Shown here in pieces: positions 26,201 through 35,226 of a stretch of 64,000 bases of DNA (position 1 is its first letter; each line of letters starts with the position of its first letter). The notes beneath the pieces were generated by a model, which did not search any database, was not told where the DNA came from, and was given only the letters and a program-made list of their open reading frames with translations. The stretch spans positions 25,226-89,225 of the forward strand of contig NZ_AUMT01000016.1 in NCBI RefSeq assembly GCF_000430825.1. The letters run 5' to 3'. Made by a program: the position numbers and the translations under genes. Source of the stretch: Chryseobacterium daeguense DSM 19388. GTDB lineage: Bacteria; Bacteroidota; Bacteroidia; Flavobacteriales; Weeksellaceae.

Positions 26201-28494
26201 TCGTGAACCCAGTTTCCATCAATGAAGTTCGCAAACTGATGGTGCTTTCCACGATTATTTAATGTGCCGTCATAAGAGGTATCTCTGAATGCTTCAATTT
26301 GTTCTTTCGTAATATCAGAACTATTTTGCAAGGAAGTATTTACAATTTCATCCTGTTTTGAGAATTGATATTTTAAAACACCTTTCTTTATTTCCGGTTT
26401 TGTTTGAAGTTTATACTCGTTCTGATTTTTGGTATTGTAAATAGAAATAATCCTATCACTTTTTTCAATCAATTCTTTTAATTTTTCATCAGAAAACGAT
26501 TTCGGCTTTGTGATTAGATCTTCGCGCAGTTTTTGATACTTGCTAATTTCAGTCGTAATTGTGGGAGATTTAAACTTGATGTCATTAAGTTTGGAAAGTA
26601 CCTGGTCAATTTTTTCTTGAGTTTCTCTTACATTGAGTTCATTTTCATTTTGGTTTGTAATCCTCGTAGAATCTTCGATTTCTGCACTTCCTTTTTTGGG
26701 TACAGGAACTTTATTTTCAGCTTTAGGTTCTTCCTCTAAAAACAAATCTTCAAACAGATTTCCGATCCGCTGGGTTTCATTCCTATTTTTAAACTGTTCA
26801 ATCTTAAATAAAGCTTCATCTAAATTACCGTGAATATATTTTTCTAATCGACCAAAACGGTTGGTTTTTTCTCGGGTTTCTCCCAAAATTCTTGTTGGAT
26901 TATTTTCAAAATAATTAGAAATATCCGTCGAGATATTTTGAGTGTTTTTTCTTAGAATGATAATGTCGGTTCCGATTTGTGTTCCTGCAAAAGCGCCATT
27001 GGGTAAACGGAAACCTTCCAAAACACTAGCATTCTGCAAATTCTTTTGTCGGTTGAGCCAACCTGATGGAAGAACCATCGCCAAAACGCCGTTTGGTTTT
27101 AAAGAGTCAAGTGAACGTTTAACGAAATAATCTTCGTATTTTGAAATTTTAGGCTCTTCTCCCAACCCTTTGTAAAGTCCCCGATGTTCACCATAGGGCG
27201 GATTTCCAATTACCAAATCGTATTGCTGAGAAAAGTCCTTTTTATTTCCTTTTTCGTCAATGAATTCAGTTTCAAACGAACGAAGATTGATGTCAGATTC
27301 GGGATGCAGAATTTTAGCAATTTTTGCGGTGGTCTCGTTGATTTCAAAACCTGTAATTTTAGAATTTACAGATAATCCGTGAGTAGCATAGATGAAATTT
27401 CCAGTTCCAACACTTGGTTCTAAAACGGAAATCTCTTTTTGAGTTTTGAAATGGTCTTTAATTAAATTATGAACTGAATCAACAATTTTTTCCTGCGTAT
27501 AATATTCGTCTAAAATCCCTCTCCCTTCTTTTGCCGTCCCGCCACTTTGGAATTGGCTGCAAATTTCTATTAAGTCATAAGTGATGTTAAGATTTTCCTT
27601 CAGATTAATTTTGTGATTGTCGGAAACAAAACAAGCTGCAGAAACTACTTCTGCAACTTGATCATTATTCAGTTTTTGCCCTTTATATTTTGAAATAAGA
27701 GCATCTAACTCTACATTATTTGTTGACTCCTCACTTATCTCGGAAAGTCCTCCATCAGGTCTTCTTCTATCGGATACAGTTCTCCCGGGTACGATTCCGC
27801 CCACGGAACGTCCTTGAGTCTCTCCAACATTATTCTGTTGTGAGTCGTCATAGGATCCTCTTCCTCGGTCTCGGTTTCCCAAATTGCTCCGCTCTGCGCT
27901 TGCAAGTCCATTTCCAGCATTGTTGCTGCCCACTGCTTGTCCGCTTCCGTAACTTCCGTTTTGCTCGGATTGGATCTTAGGGCTAGGTTCTCCAGGGTTT
28001 TGTTCAGGTGTTCCGTTTCCCACTTGCTGAGAATCGGATGTTCTTCCGGATTCAATTGCATTGCTTTCATTTTCAGAAATTTTTGGTTCAACTAAATTAG
28101 TATTTTTATCTTGAAGCTTGAGTTTATTCTGTAGATATTCGGTCAGGTCTTGATTCCCATTTTCAGAAATTTCATACAAAGGACGAACGTCTTTGATATT
28201 TTTGCCATTAAATTCTGTAAGAATTTTCCTGGTTATTGCATTTCCCGTTCTATCCCCGGTAAGACAAAGAAACATTTTACCATCATAATTCTGGTATCTA
28301 TTGAGGAACTTTTTGCTATTTGAACCTGAATTAAGGGTAATCAATGTTCTATTATTGACTTGCTTGTTCAATTGAAGAAGCTCCAAGAATGAAAGCGTAT
28401 CCTTACTGTTTGTGAAAACAATAAGTTCCTTTTTATTTCCTTCAACTACAGAAATGTCATCATTTATCTCATTAAAAAAATCTTCATCTTTCAC
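23269..28494 (-). CDS. Giant Toprim-like / N6-adenine methylase / SNF2 helicase protein
   Basis: This 1741-residue protein starts at a GTG overlapping the upstream stop by 4 bases. The order is: a Toprim-like region (about 20-130, KMFLCLTGDRTGN); a Gly/Ser/Gln-rich linker (~150-265); an N6-adenine methylase with SVGTGNFIY near 360 and NPPYGEH near 430; and an SNF2-type helicase with HEVGFGKT near 993, DEVH near 1141, LLSATPF, and QVEGRAWRQGN near 1468. A helical C-terminus follows. Such proteins recur in Bacteroidota mobile elements and phages (DarB-like) and may modify DNA against restriction on entry. It lies at the end of the transfer block. Confidence 0.92.
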   Translation of the reverse strand: MKDEDFFNEINDDISVVEGNKKELIVFTNSKDTLSFLELLQLNKQVNNRTLITLNSGSNSKKFLNRYQNYDGKMFLCLTGDRTGNAITRKILTEFNGKNIKDVRPLYEISENGNQDLTEYLQNKLKLQDKNTNLVEPKISENESNAIESGRTSDSQQVGNGTPEQNPGEPSPKIQSEQNGSYGSGQAVGSNNAGNGLASAERSNLGNRDRGRGSYDDSQQNNVGETQGRSVGGIVPGRTVSDRRRPDGGLSEISEESTNNVELDALISKYKGQKLNNDQVAEVVSAACFVSDNHKINLKENLNITYDLIEICSQFQSGGTAKEGRGILDEYYTQEKIVDSVHNLIKDHFKTQKEISVLEPSVGTGNFIYATHGLSVNSKITGFEINETTAKIAKILHPESDINLRSFETEFIDEKGNKKDFSQQYDLVIGNPPYGEHRGLYKGLGEEPKISKYEDYFVKRSLDSLKPNGVLAMVLPSGWLNRQKNLQNASVLEGFRLPNGAFAGTQIGTDIIILRKNTQNISTDISNYFENNPTRILGETREKTNRFGRLEKYIHGNLDEALFKIEQFKNRNETQRIGNLFEDLFLEEEPKAENKVPVPKKGSAEIEDSTRITNQNENELNVRETQEKIDQVLSKLNDIKFKSPTITTEISKYQKLREDLITKPKSFSDEKLKELIEKSDRIISIYNTKNQNEYKLQTKPEIKKGVLKYQFSKQDEIVNTSLQNSSDITKEQIEAFRDTSYDGTLNNRGKHHQFANFIDGNWVHDFYYTEGNIYAKLEQLERDFCRSSASNFLINDKIGAGTAGQYEKQKALLENVLPKAKSLDEIYISPNHEFVHKFELGQIEKDQYNHVTKRTESVIVDYNLAERFKDFLGTLSSEAFAGSSAWEVKSFVDNETVTGSDKERNALVRERRKAAANDLFYKFVREELSDDIRNRFVKDFNRNYNNIYVPDYSKFPLFSRIYLHFRGQELRLTEVQKAGIGRQTTKGVGLLAHEVGFGKTLSGILSMHEAMERGNAKRPIIVVPNDSILKQWVETIFETIPNGKVNVLGNLGKDYDLSKFDNKDGEITIVTYEGFNNIGFSSEITEELSSKFSYISANEMKGITNTERDLQIELQKEKEIEGKMKRGKIYDWEDFGFDHLTFDEVHNANHIVGKVKIEDRRFASDFRSQNQQTSKLGINTWMAAQYIQDKNDGRNVTLLSATPFTNKPLEYYSILSLIANKRLEESGYFNVNTFFETFMEADNDMEIDAKGDVKFKANVRRFKNNSLFQQLLSEFIDIKGEEDNPELIRPNKINKEYKIEQNDLTKDQYDLLNENFSETEKGAILTHILNARLIAISPYLSPYYDDEEPSVKEFIENSPKLKQTMDLIRQNKKDLPESGQIIYSELAVAQFPKLKEYLITEIGYKPEEIGIINGATNKNQRISIQNDFNEGKIKVVIGSEAIQEGMNLQENTTDVYMLTLPYNFTSLRQVEGRAWRQGNKNENVRINFMLTNDSIDVFMLQKLQSKQARYLEAMKKGADVLDVSDISTQELKTSIITNPETRANIEIELMKKRIESEKNKHLADSAFVLRKYEDVLKVQELVTKAEHSYNRIEGYSKNGDANAEYWATQLPSYQKTIDLHKVQVQEVIENLAQKGIDVTQIEFQTKMTEDKIAELDKKLEELPAVRESLVVQYKIEKAEQLKINEHKDYVKERTIENSVLYNAFLKVKSINDVEFKNSLDKSLNQIEEINLKDVPAVIRKR

Positions 28495-29171
28495 TTTTTT
28501 CTGTTTTTTATGAAGTGGTTAAATTCAAAAATTTCTTTGGTTTCACTGTCCCAGTTTTTTCTTGATATTAATTGAAGAGTCACGAATATGTCCGTCTTTT
28601 TATTGTAAGAATCAATCCTTTCGAGCCTTCCGTGGTAGTCCTTTTCCGCGTGTTTGTAAATAGAGTACGGTAAAATAGTATCCGTGGGATAAATGTAAAA
28701 CCGGGTATACATCCAAGGTGAGTTGATTTCAAATCGTTTGTATTTTTTCTTAAACAAAACCGTATCACTCAGATTTTTTCTGTTTCTGTAATTGGGGATT
28801 TTTTCCTGAGAAAACAATGTTCCTCCTTTTTTCTTTTCAACAGGAAGAGGCTTTTGTTTCTTTATGATGTCTGACAGAATAATTTTGCCGGGATTTTCAT
28901 TTTCAATGGTATAGCACAATGAATCTTTAATGAAATAAATCTGTTGGGTTATTTCGGGAGCATCAGCATCCGGAATCCTTTCTATAATGGAATCTCCCGA
29001 ATAATTAAGGCTTGACAAATGAAAGCTTTGGATGTTGTCCAGATTTTTGGAAACATCAAAATAGACATTGGAGACAACATCGATTCCTCCTTTTTCGGAT
29101 TTGATTTCTTTGTGGCAGGAAGTGCTTACAAAAAGAAAAAACAAGCTGGGTAGTATTAAAAGTTTTTTCAT
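28491..29171 (-). CDS. Predicted lipoprotein of the transfer block
   Basis: This 226-residue protein has a signal peptide with a lipobox (VSTSC, Cys19), so it should be anchored in the envelope. The rest is hydrophilic, with no domain I recognise. Features are SFHLSSLNYSGDS, a Lys-rich middle and a C-terminal LISRKNWD segment. Its stop overlaps the GTG of the giant methylase/helicase gene by 4 bases, so the two are co-translated. It may be an exclusion or surface protein of the element, but this is inference from position only. Confidence 0.72.
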   Translation of the reverse strand: MKKLLILPSLFFLFVSTSCHKEIKSEKGGIDVVSNVYFDVSKNLDNIQSFHLSSLNYSGDSIIERIPDADAPEITQQIYFIKDSLCYTIENENPGKIILSDIIKKQKPLPVEKKKGGTLFSQEKIPNYRNRKNLSDTVLFKKKYKRFEINSPWMYTRFYIYPTDTILPYSIYKHAEKDYHGRLERIDSYNKKTDIFVTLQLISRKNWDSETKEIFEFNHFIKNRKK

Positions 29172-29250
29172 AGATATAGGGTTTAAAAAAGCGGCAGCCT
29201 AATTAATTTGACTTACCGCTGGGAAATAAATGATTGGTTGTACGTTTTAT

Positions 29251-31233
29251 CTATCGTTTAATACTTTGTTCTTTCACGTTATTTTTTTCGTGCCTGTTGT
29301 CTTGTTCCAAACCTTCTAAAGGCTTGTTGGTGTTGATTCTGTTCATATCGGAATCATACAGATTCAGATTTTTGTATTGCGGATTCAGCACCGCTTTGCC
29401 TTCTACCACTTTATCGTCCAATTCAAATTTTACCTTGACGATATTTCCTTTTTCCAAAGATTTTATGGTACTTTCCTTCCATTCCGGCTTATCGAAGATC
29501 AGTTTGGATTTTTCTACGATCTGAGCCGTATCAACACCATAATTTTTGTAGAAATTCTGGAAATTATAATTTCCTTTTTCAGTTTTGGGTTCGTTAAAAT
29601 TGAGCTTGGCAAATGCAGGTTCTATTTTTTCGGTTTTCGGATTGTGAAATTCTATTTTAACTGTCCGCCCTTCTAACAAGTTTATTGCTTCTTTAGCTGT
29701 AAATGTATTTACCCTGTTAACCGGAAAATTATGGGAGATAACGTCGCCATTTTCTTTAGTGAGTTTAGCATTATAAAAATTCATAAAGACACTTCCATTT
29801 TCTATCTTATTGAATTTTAATGTGAATTCCATTTCATTTCCAGGCATCGTTTTGTCGGAAGTGGTTTTAATTTCGAACTCTTTTTCGGGAGCATTAATCC
29901 CATTTTCTAAATCTTTGTGCAGTTGTTCTCCTTCTCCGAAACCAAGATATTTTAATTGAAATTTCGGATACTGAGATGGTTCATATTCGTTCTGTGTTTC
30001 CATAATGTTTGGGTTTTGATTGTTAAATTTTATATCATTCATTGTTAATATTCTGTGTCTTGAAAAAACATTTTCATCCAGATAATTTTTTAGAATTTCA
30101 CCGTTATCCAATAATTCGTAGGATTCCCCATATAGCTGTTTTTCCAATAGGCCGAAAGCCAATTCGTATTTGTCATTTTTTGACAGCGTATGACCATCAA
30201 TAACATTTGGGATTGTGTCCATTTGTGCCTTTGTAAGAGAATAATCTCCATCTGTTGTTCCGAATTCCATTTTTTCTGAATAAGCTTTTCTTTGGTTCGC
30301 TGTGATCTGCAAGTTCCCCAGTATGAATTCGTTTTCTTTCATAAAGATCCTGTAATTGAGAATATCATTTTTTTCCTCTTCGGAAAGTTTCGGATAAAGA
30401 TTATTTTGCACTGCTTTTGCTTTTAAGTCGCTTTCGACATAGCTTTTGAATTCGTTCAAACTTTTTGGAGCGTCATAAAAATCTCTCATACCTGTCCATT
30501 CTCGCCGACCGTACGGTAATGTATATTCCTGAGTTTGCATATCATAGCTGTAATACCTATGACCGCTTGGACTCTTCAGCGAACCACTTCCATCCTCGTA
30601 ATCGTTCCAGGTCCAGCCGTCCGGAAGGTCAGATGCAGGGGTTAAATTTTCTTCAAAACCTTCATCTGAAAAAAAGTCTGCATTTTCTTCCAGATCAGTC
30701 ATTTCAATTTCATGAACCCCTTCTGATGATAACTTTGCAGCTTCAACTTCATAATTTCGATAATGATGAGCTTGCTTTTCATCAATTTGTGTATAGGCCA
30801 ATCCGGAACTTAAATCAGTTTTTTTCTCCAATTCCTGAGCCCAGAGATCAGAGAGAAATTTCTGCTTTATTGACTCGCTACTTATAGAGATTTCAGTAGA
30901 CGCCCTGTTATTTTGCAAAATCAAATGTTTATTGGCTAGTTGCTGCTTTTCAATAAATCTGACTAATTCAGCAGTATTGTTAAATGTATCCCTAATAACG
31001 AGATCGGGATTTGAATGAAAAATTGTTTTCAATGTAAAATTTGAACCTATGATAACTTCTCTTCCCTTAGATTGGTGAATGGACATAAACTTTTTCTCTT
31101 TATCAGTAAACAGCCTCTCCCCGTCCCGAAAAAACTGTTCAGGTGAAGTGTTTTCGATTTCCTTCACAAAATTTTTATAAGACTTCGTTCTGGGAACTAT
31201 ATTCTTATCAAACCAGGTTAGATTCTCTTCCAT
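29251..31233 (-). CDS. DUF3945-type conjugative-element protein
   Basis: This 660-residue soluble protein ends in a region like DUF3945: the segment SLEKGNIVKVKFELDDK, then NPQYKNLNLYDSDMNRI (about residues 600-645), and an earlier related LLEGRTVKIEFHNPK (about 528-542). A short LPDGWTWNDYEDGSG motif near residue 208 resembles a WW-like beta unit. The N-terminal third is charged and helical. DUF3945 proteins accompany Toprim and methylase/helicase proteins on Bacteroidota elements, which agrees with the neighbours. Function unknown. It lies 16 bases after the DUF4099-like gene. Confidence 0.72.
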   Translation of the reverse strand: MEENLTWFDKNIVPRTKSYKNFVKEIENTSPEQFFRDGERLFTDKEKKFMSIHQSKGREVIIGSNFTLKTIFHSNPDLVIRDTFNNTAELVRFIEKQQLANKHLILQNNRASTEISISSESIKQKFLSDLWAQELEKKTDLSSGLAYTQIDEKQAHHYRNYEVEAAKLSSEGVHEIEMTDLEENADFFSDEGFEENLTPASDLPDGWTWNDYEDGSGSLKSPSGHRYYSYDMQTQEYTLPYGRREWTGMRDFYDAPKSLNEFKSYVESDLKAKAVQNNLYPKLSEEEKNDILNYRIFMKENEFILGNLQITANQRKAYSEKMEFGTTDGDYSLTKAQMDTIPNVIDGHTLSKNDKYELAFGLLEKQLYGESYELLDNGEILKNYLDENVFSRHRILTMNDIKFNNQNPNIMETQNEYEPSQYPKFQLKYLGFGEGEQLHKDLENGINAPEKEFEIKTTSDKTMPGNEMEFTLKFNKIENGSVFMNFYNAKLTKENGDVISHNFPVNRVNTFTAKEAINLLEGRTVKIEFHNPKTEKIEPAFAKLNFNEPKTEKGNYNFQNFYKNYGVDTAQIVEKSKLIFDKPEWKESTIKSLEKGNIVKVKFELDDKVVEGKAVLNPQYKNLNLYDSDMNRINTNKPLEGLEQDNRHEKNNVKEQSIKR

Positions 31234-31249
31234 TTTTCAAGTTCTTAAT

Positions 31250-31960
31250 TTATCTTCTGAATCCTCTCGATTTTTGAATTTCCTCGTCCTGCTCCTGGCT
31301 TTCCTCTTCTCTCATTCGATTGGCATCCTGATAAACATCGGGGTCATTCACATTCAGTTGTACGTTTGATTTTTCCTGTTTTTGAGAGTGATTTTGCTTT
31401 TCAGAGATTCCAGCAACCGTATTGAATTCCTTGGACACAATATTCAAATCATTCGTAATTTCTTTTGCCATTTCTGGGAACTGAACAATTTTATCTTGCA
31501 GAAAAGATTTAAGTTTTAGAAGTTCTGCTTTGTAACGGTTAAGTTCTTCTGTGTTTTTTTTATCTGCAATAATTGCGGTCAATTCTATTGCATTTTTAAT
31601 AAAATCAAACTCAACTATTTTGTTGGTTTCTTTATCGAAAATGAAAGCTTTTTTCTCAATGGAAAATCCAGCTTCTTTTTGATTTGATATGTCTTGAATT
31701 TCGCTGTATTCAATTTTGTTTTTACTGTTTACAAGAATTTCAGAAATACTTTTGTCTCTTTCTAGAAAGATAACTTTCAATTGAGTATTATTATCCGTAA
31801 GCTGAAAAGTTGCCCTGTTTTTGTCGTTGTCCGCCACAATGGTGTATCCCTTCAGAAATTTCTGAATATCATCTGCATTTAGTTTTTTAGAGAATGACAG
31901 ATCTTCATTGATAATTCCGTATTTTTTTAGTTCGTCTGTTGGTAAAGTATTAGTGTTCAT
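31250..31960 (-). CDS. DUF4099-like protein of the transfer block
   Basis: This 236-residue soluble protein starts with LPTDELKKYGI and LNADDIQKFLKGYT, a pattern like the N-terminal DUF4099 domain, which in many elements is fused to DUF3945; here the two seem split into adjacent genes. The middle is helical and the C-terminus is Gln/Glu-rich and disordered, ending in SRGFRR. It overlaps the peptidase gene by 11 bases. Function unknown; the domain assignment is by pattern. Confidence 0.6.
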   Translation of the reverse strand: MNTNTLPTDELKKYGIINEDLSFSKKLNADDIQKFLKGYTIVADNDKNRATFQLTDNNTQLKVIFLERDKSISEILVNSKNKIEYSEIQDISNQKEAGFSIEKKAFIFDKETNKIVEFDFIKNAIELTAIIADKKNTEELNRYKAELLKLKSFLQDKIVQFPEMAKEITNDLNIVSKEFNTVAGISEKQNHSQKQEKSNVQLNVNDPDVYQDANRMREEESQEQDEEIQKSRGFRR

Positions 31961-32825
31961 AATGGTTTGCTATTAAATTGTTTACTTTAATAAGGTCATT
32001 TAAAAAATGAGAAGGGTTGATGCTTTGTCCGAATTCTTTTACCGAAAAATGCAGATGTGGACCTGTGGAGTTTCCGGTATTCCCGCTTTTTCCAATGATA
32101 AAGCCGGCTTTTACTCTTTCTCCTATTTGATAATATATTTCTGAGAGATGCAGGTAAGATGTTTCAAAACGGTTAAAATGTTTTACCTTGATGTAATTCC
32201 CTCCACCTTTAGAATCCCATCCGGCTGAAGTAACGATTCCATCCATTACAGAATAGACATTTTCATAGCTGGCTTTTAAATCAATCCCATTGTGCATTTT
32301 TTTTGTTCCGAAAATAGGATGAGTTCTTGTCCCATAAGAAGATGTAATGGTGATCTTGTTTTTAAGAGGCATTACAATTTTTGGAAAATATGCTGCCGGT
32401 TCTTCAACCAAATCATACGTGCTGAAAAAGCTTTGTTTTTTTGATGTTTGCTTTGTTTCTTCTAATTTATTCTGTGTTAGCAACATCAAAGAATCTTTCA
32501 GTTTTTGAAACTCATTTCTTTGTACTTCTTTTACACTGCTATACTCTTTCATCAACATTTTCAAAGAATCGATTTGACTCGTTAGCCATTTCGTCGAACC
32601 TTTGGTTTCATTTTTTAAATCTGATTTAGTGGTGATATTTAAAACTTGCTTCCAAGATTTCTTAGCCTTCTTTCGTTGTACCGTTTCTTCGATATTAGAT
32701 TTTTCTGATACATTCGGATTTTCAGATTTCTTTTGTATTGTTGCTGTAATCGTATTGAATTGCGCAAATGATAAGTAACTGCAGGACAATGCCATCAAAG
32801 TAAATATGTATTTTAGTTTTTTCAT
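31950..32825 (-). CDS. M23 family peptidoglycan endopeptidase
   Basis: This 291-residue secreted protein has a signal peptide (LSFAQ), a basic coiled-coil region (about residues 40-125) and a C-terminal LytM/M23 domain. That domain has the zinc ligands H-x3-D in MHNGIDLKA (near 178) and HLHF (near 258), plus the SSYGTRTHPIFGTKKMH lead-in. It should cut peptide cross-links so that the secretion channel can cross the wall. It lies 1 base downstream of the coupling protein gene. Confidence 0.92.
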   Translation of the reverse strand: MKKLKYIFTLMALSCSYLSFAQFNTITATIQKKSENPNVSEKSNIEETVQRKKAKKSWKQVLNITTKSDLKNETKGSTKWLTSQIDSLKMLMKEYSSVKEVQRNEFQKLKDSLMLLTQNKLEETKQTSKKQSFFSTYDLVEEPAAYFPKIVMPLKNKITITSSYGTRTHPIFGTKKMHNGIDLKASYENVYSVMDGIVTSAGWDSKGGGNYIKVKHFNRFETSYLHLSEIYYQIGERVKAGFIIGKSGNTGNSTGPHLHFSVKEFGQSINPSHFLNDLIKVNNLIANHYEH

Positions 32826-32826
32826 T

Positions 32827-34818
32827 TTATGCAGCTTTTATATTTTCATTTACAATGAGTTCCACTTCTTTATTGATTTTTCTAAAATTGGTCATCAACA
32901 CTTCTTCTTTTCGGTTAACTCCTTTTTTATCCACAAAGGAGTAATATGAGGGCATTTTCACATAGTTTTTTTCTTCTTCTTGAATGGTTTTCTTATCCAA
33001 ATTAATTTTACCGCTGACTGCAGAGGTTTTGTACTCCTCAGCATCATTTTCTACTCCCTGTGCGATCATTCCTACCATTTCTCCGGTTTTCAAGGCTGCT
33101 ATTTTACCTGCCGGAATCATATTATCCATCTTTTCATTGATACTGGTGGTTGTTCCTTGCTGAGAAATGGATTGTGAGTATGATTTTTGCTTAATTTTTC
33201 CGAAAAGTTTTTCCAACCAATCCAATGTATTTTTGTCTCTGGCAGATCCGGAAAGAATATTTCCGACAATGGCAGAAATTGTATCAGCAACTTCTTTTTT
33301 GTAGAACTGTCTGAGCTGCGGAATTTCCTGAAGTCCAAGCATTACAGCGACTTTATTGCTTCTTGCAGTTGCTACGATGTTATCAATTTTATGAATGTAA
33401 ATCGTCGGAAATTCGTCTGCGATAATTCCTCCCGGCAAATTGTGTTTGGAATTGATCAATCTTAAAGTCCTGTTTAATACCGAAGAATACAATGCAGAAT
33501 TAATATCCTGTGTTCCCGGGTCTGATGCCAGAATAATAATAGAAGGATTATCTCTGTCGGTTATCTTCAATTCCACTTCATCTCCTGAAAACACCCAAAA
33601 ACTTTCTTTAGTTGCCAATCTTGAAAGGAAAATTTTGAGTGTTCCGATTTGTCCTTCCAATTGGTCAAATGCTTTGTTGTCATAGGCCGTCTTGAAAGGT
33701 GACAGCAAAGAGAAAATTTCTTCATTGGTAAAAAGCGTGTCGAAAATTTCTTTATAGCTTCTATTCATAAAGGAAAGAATATGAGGCAAATCAGAATATT
33801 TTCCATTTTCGAATGTTGCAAAAAAATAAATGCAGGACGAAAGGAAATTTATCGCAGATTGGGTAAAGAAAGCTTCAGAACCACCTCCAGAACTGGAACC
33901 TCCTTTTTGCAAAGATGAAACCATTGATTCTGCCATTTCCTGGGCTTCTGCTAAAGTTTGGATGTACTTCTTATGAAATGGATTGACTCGTTTTGATTTT
34001 TCAACCTCGTTCAGATTAATGACGTGGAAATTGTAACCGTAGTCTGCTTCCTTACTTTTTTTCAACAAATAATGGTAGTATGCAATCTGTGCTAGATCAG
34101 GAAATTTAAAATCGTAGATGCAGAGACAGAAACCTTTGGCGATCATTTGTCTTATGGCAGGATTGATGACACCAAACGACTTTCCAGAACCTGGTGTTCC
34201 GATGACCATCGTTCCTCTAAAAGGATCAATATTAATATACCCTTCATAAGTCTTATTGTTATATCTGAAGATATAAGGAATGTTAATCGAAGTATCAGTG
34301 TTCACCAATTCTCTATTTTGATCGAAGGATTCTTCTTCAACATTCCATCGGTCTTTTCCCATTTTCTGCTGCACCAGTTTTGAAATACTGTCTGCACCCA
34401 TTTGAAGTATAACTGCTCCTAAAAAAGAAAGAACTGCATAGATTACCTGATAGAGATTGAATCCGGGAAACACTCTTGGAAGTTTTTCATTTCCTGCTTC
34501 ATTCTGCCAAACCAGTGAAGAAAAAATCATCAGCAATCCCAAAATCATAGGAGCAATAATCTCTTTACTAATATTAAGGTCTTTCTTTTTCTTGGCTTTT
34601 GTTCCGACAGCCACTAATCCAATCAGAATCAATGTTGCAAATTTGGCATTGATAGGTGGGTAAATAAAACTCAGCTTTGAAAAATTCTTCAACAAGTTTG
34701 ATACTACCGGAACATTGCCATTAAGGTAGAAAAGCGAAGCACAATCGAGTGCTACGACTGCGTACACCGTTTTTTGTAAAAAGCCATAGATCTTTATTTG
34801 GTGTTGTTGCTCTTGCAT
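32827..34818 (-). CDS. Type IV coupling protein (VirD4/TraG-like, MobC of Bacteroidetes)
   Basis: This 663-residue inner-membrane ATPase has about four N-terminal membrane segments (residues 1-150). The Walker A motif GTPGSGKSFG lies near 208 and the Walker B-like IIADEFP near 467; an SSSGGGSEAFF segment is in between. It should recruit the relaxase-DNA complex and feed it to the channel. Its start codon overlaps the preceding stop by 1 base. In Bacteroidetes elements this protein is often called MobC or TraG. Confidence 0.93.
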   Translation of the reverse strand: MQEQQHQIKIYGFLQKTVYAVVALDCASLFYLNGNVPVVSNLLKNFSKLSFIYPPINAKFATLILIGLVAVGTKAKKKKDLNISKEIIAPMILGLLMIFSSLVWQNEAGNEKLPRVFPGFNLYQVIYAVLSFLGAVILQMGADSISKLVQQKMGKDRWNVEEESFDQNRELVNTDTSINIPYIFRYNNKTYEGYINIDPFRGTMVIGTPGSGKSFGVINPAIRQMIAKGFCLCIYDFKFPDLAQIAYYHYLLKKSKEADYGYNFHVINLNEVEKSKRVNPFHKKYIQTLAEAQEMAESMVSSLQKGGSSSGGGSEAFFTQSAINFLSSCIYFFATFENGKYSDLPHILSFMNRSYKEIFDTLFTNEEIFSLLSPFKTAYDNKAFDQLEGQIGTLKIFLSRLATKESFWVFSGDEVELKITDRDNPSIIILASDPGTQDINSALYSSVLNRTLRLINSKHNLPGGIIADEFPTIYIHKIDNIVATARSNKVAVMLGLQEIPQLRQFYKKEVADTISAIVGNILSGSARDKNTLDWLEKLFGKIKQKSYSQSISQQGTTTSINEKMDNMIPAGKIAALKTGEMVGMIAQGVENDAEEYKTSAVSGKINLDKKTIQEEEKNYVKMPSYYSFVDKKGVNRKEEVLMTNFRKINKEVELIVNENIKAA

Positions 34819-35216
34819 TAAGAATAATTTTCGAAATATTGATTCAGTAATTTGTGTTCATCTAGTAAACTATCGTGTAGCTTCTGTTGCCGTTCCTGCA
34901 AATTTTTATGATGTTCCTGTATTTTAACAAGTTTGGCATTCAACAGATTCAATCGATTAATTAATTCATTTCCTCTTTTTTCGACGTTCTTAATAATGTA
35001 TGAGCAGCTTGCATCTTCAATATTTTTCAACACATTATCTTTAAACTCACTGAAATGTTTTTCCAATTTTTGGTATTCCAATTTATAGATTTCAAGTTCC
35101 CTTTCTAGTTTTCTATTTTTTCGTTTTTCAAAAATTATATCTAAAACCACTAATACAATCACTGTAAATAATAGAACGATATAAAGATTTTTCACATTGT
35201 CAATTAAGTATTCCAT
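34818..35216 (-). CDS. Small membrane-anchored coiled-coil protein
   Basis: This 132-residue protein has one N-terminal membrane segment (NLYIVLLFTVIVLVVLDIIF), followed by a long Glu/Lys/Leu helix with heptad-like spacing (KLERELEIYKLEYQKLEKHF and on). It lies between traN and the coupling protein gene with 1-base overlap, so it is part of the transfer operon. No family recognised. A scaffold linking the channel and the coupling protein is possible. Confidence 0.75.
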   Translation of the reverse strand: MEYLIDNVKNLYIVLLFTVIVLVVLDIIFEKRKNRKLERELEIYKLEYQKLEKHFSEFKDNVLKNIEDASCSYIIKNVEKRGNELINRLNLLNAKLVKIQEHHKNLQERQQKLHDSLLDEHKLLNQYFENYS

Positions 35217-35226
35217 AATAAAAAAA

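Noticed and set aside
27735..28091. 118-codon frame inside the giant methylase gene
   Set aside because: It lies in the Gly/Ser/Gln-rich linker on the same strand in another frame and has no family signature; it is a by-product of composition.
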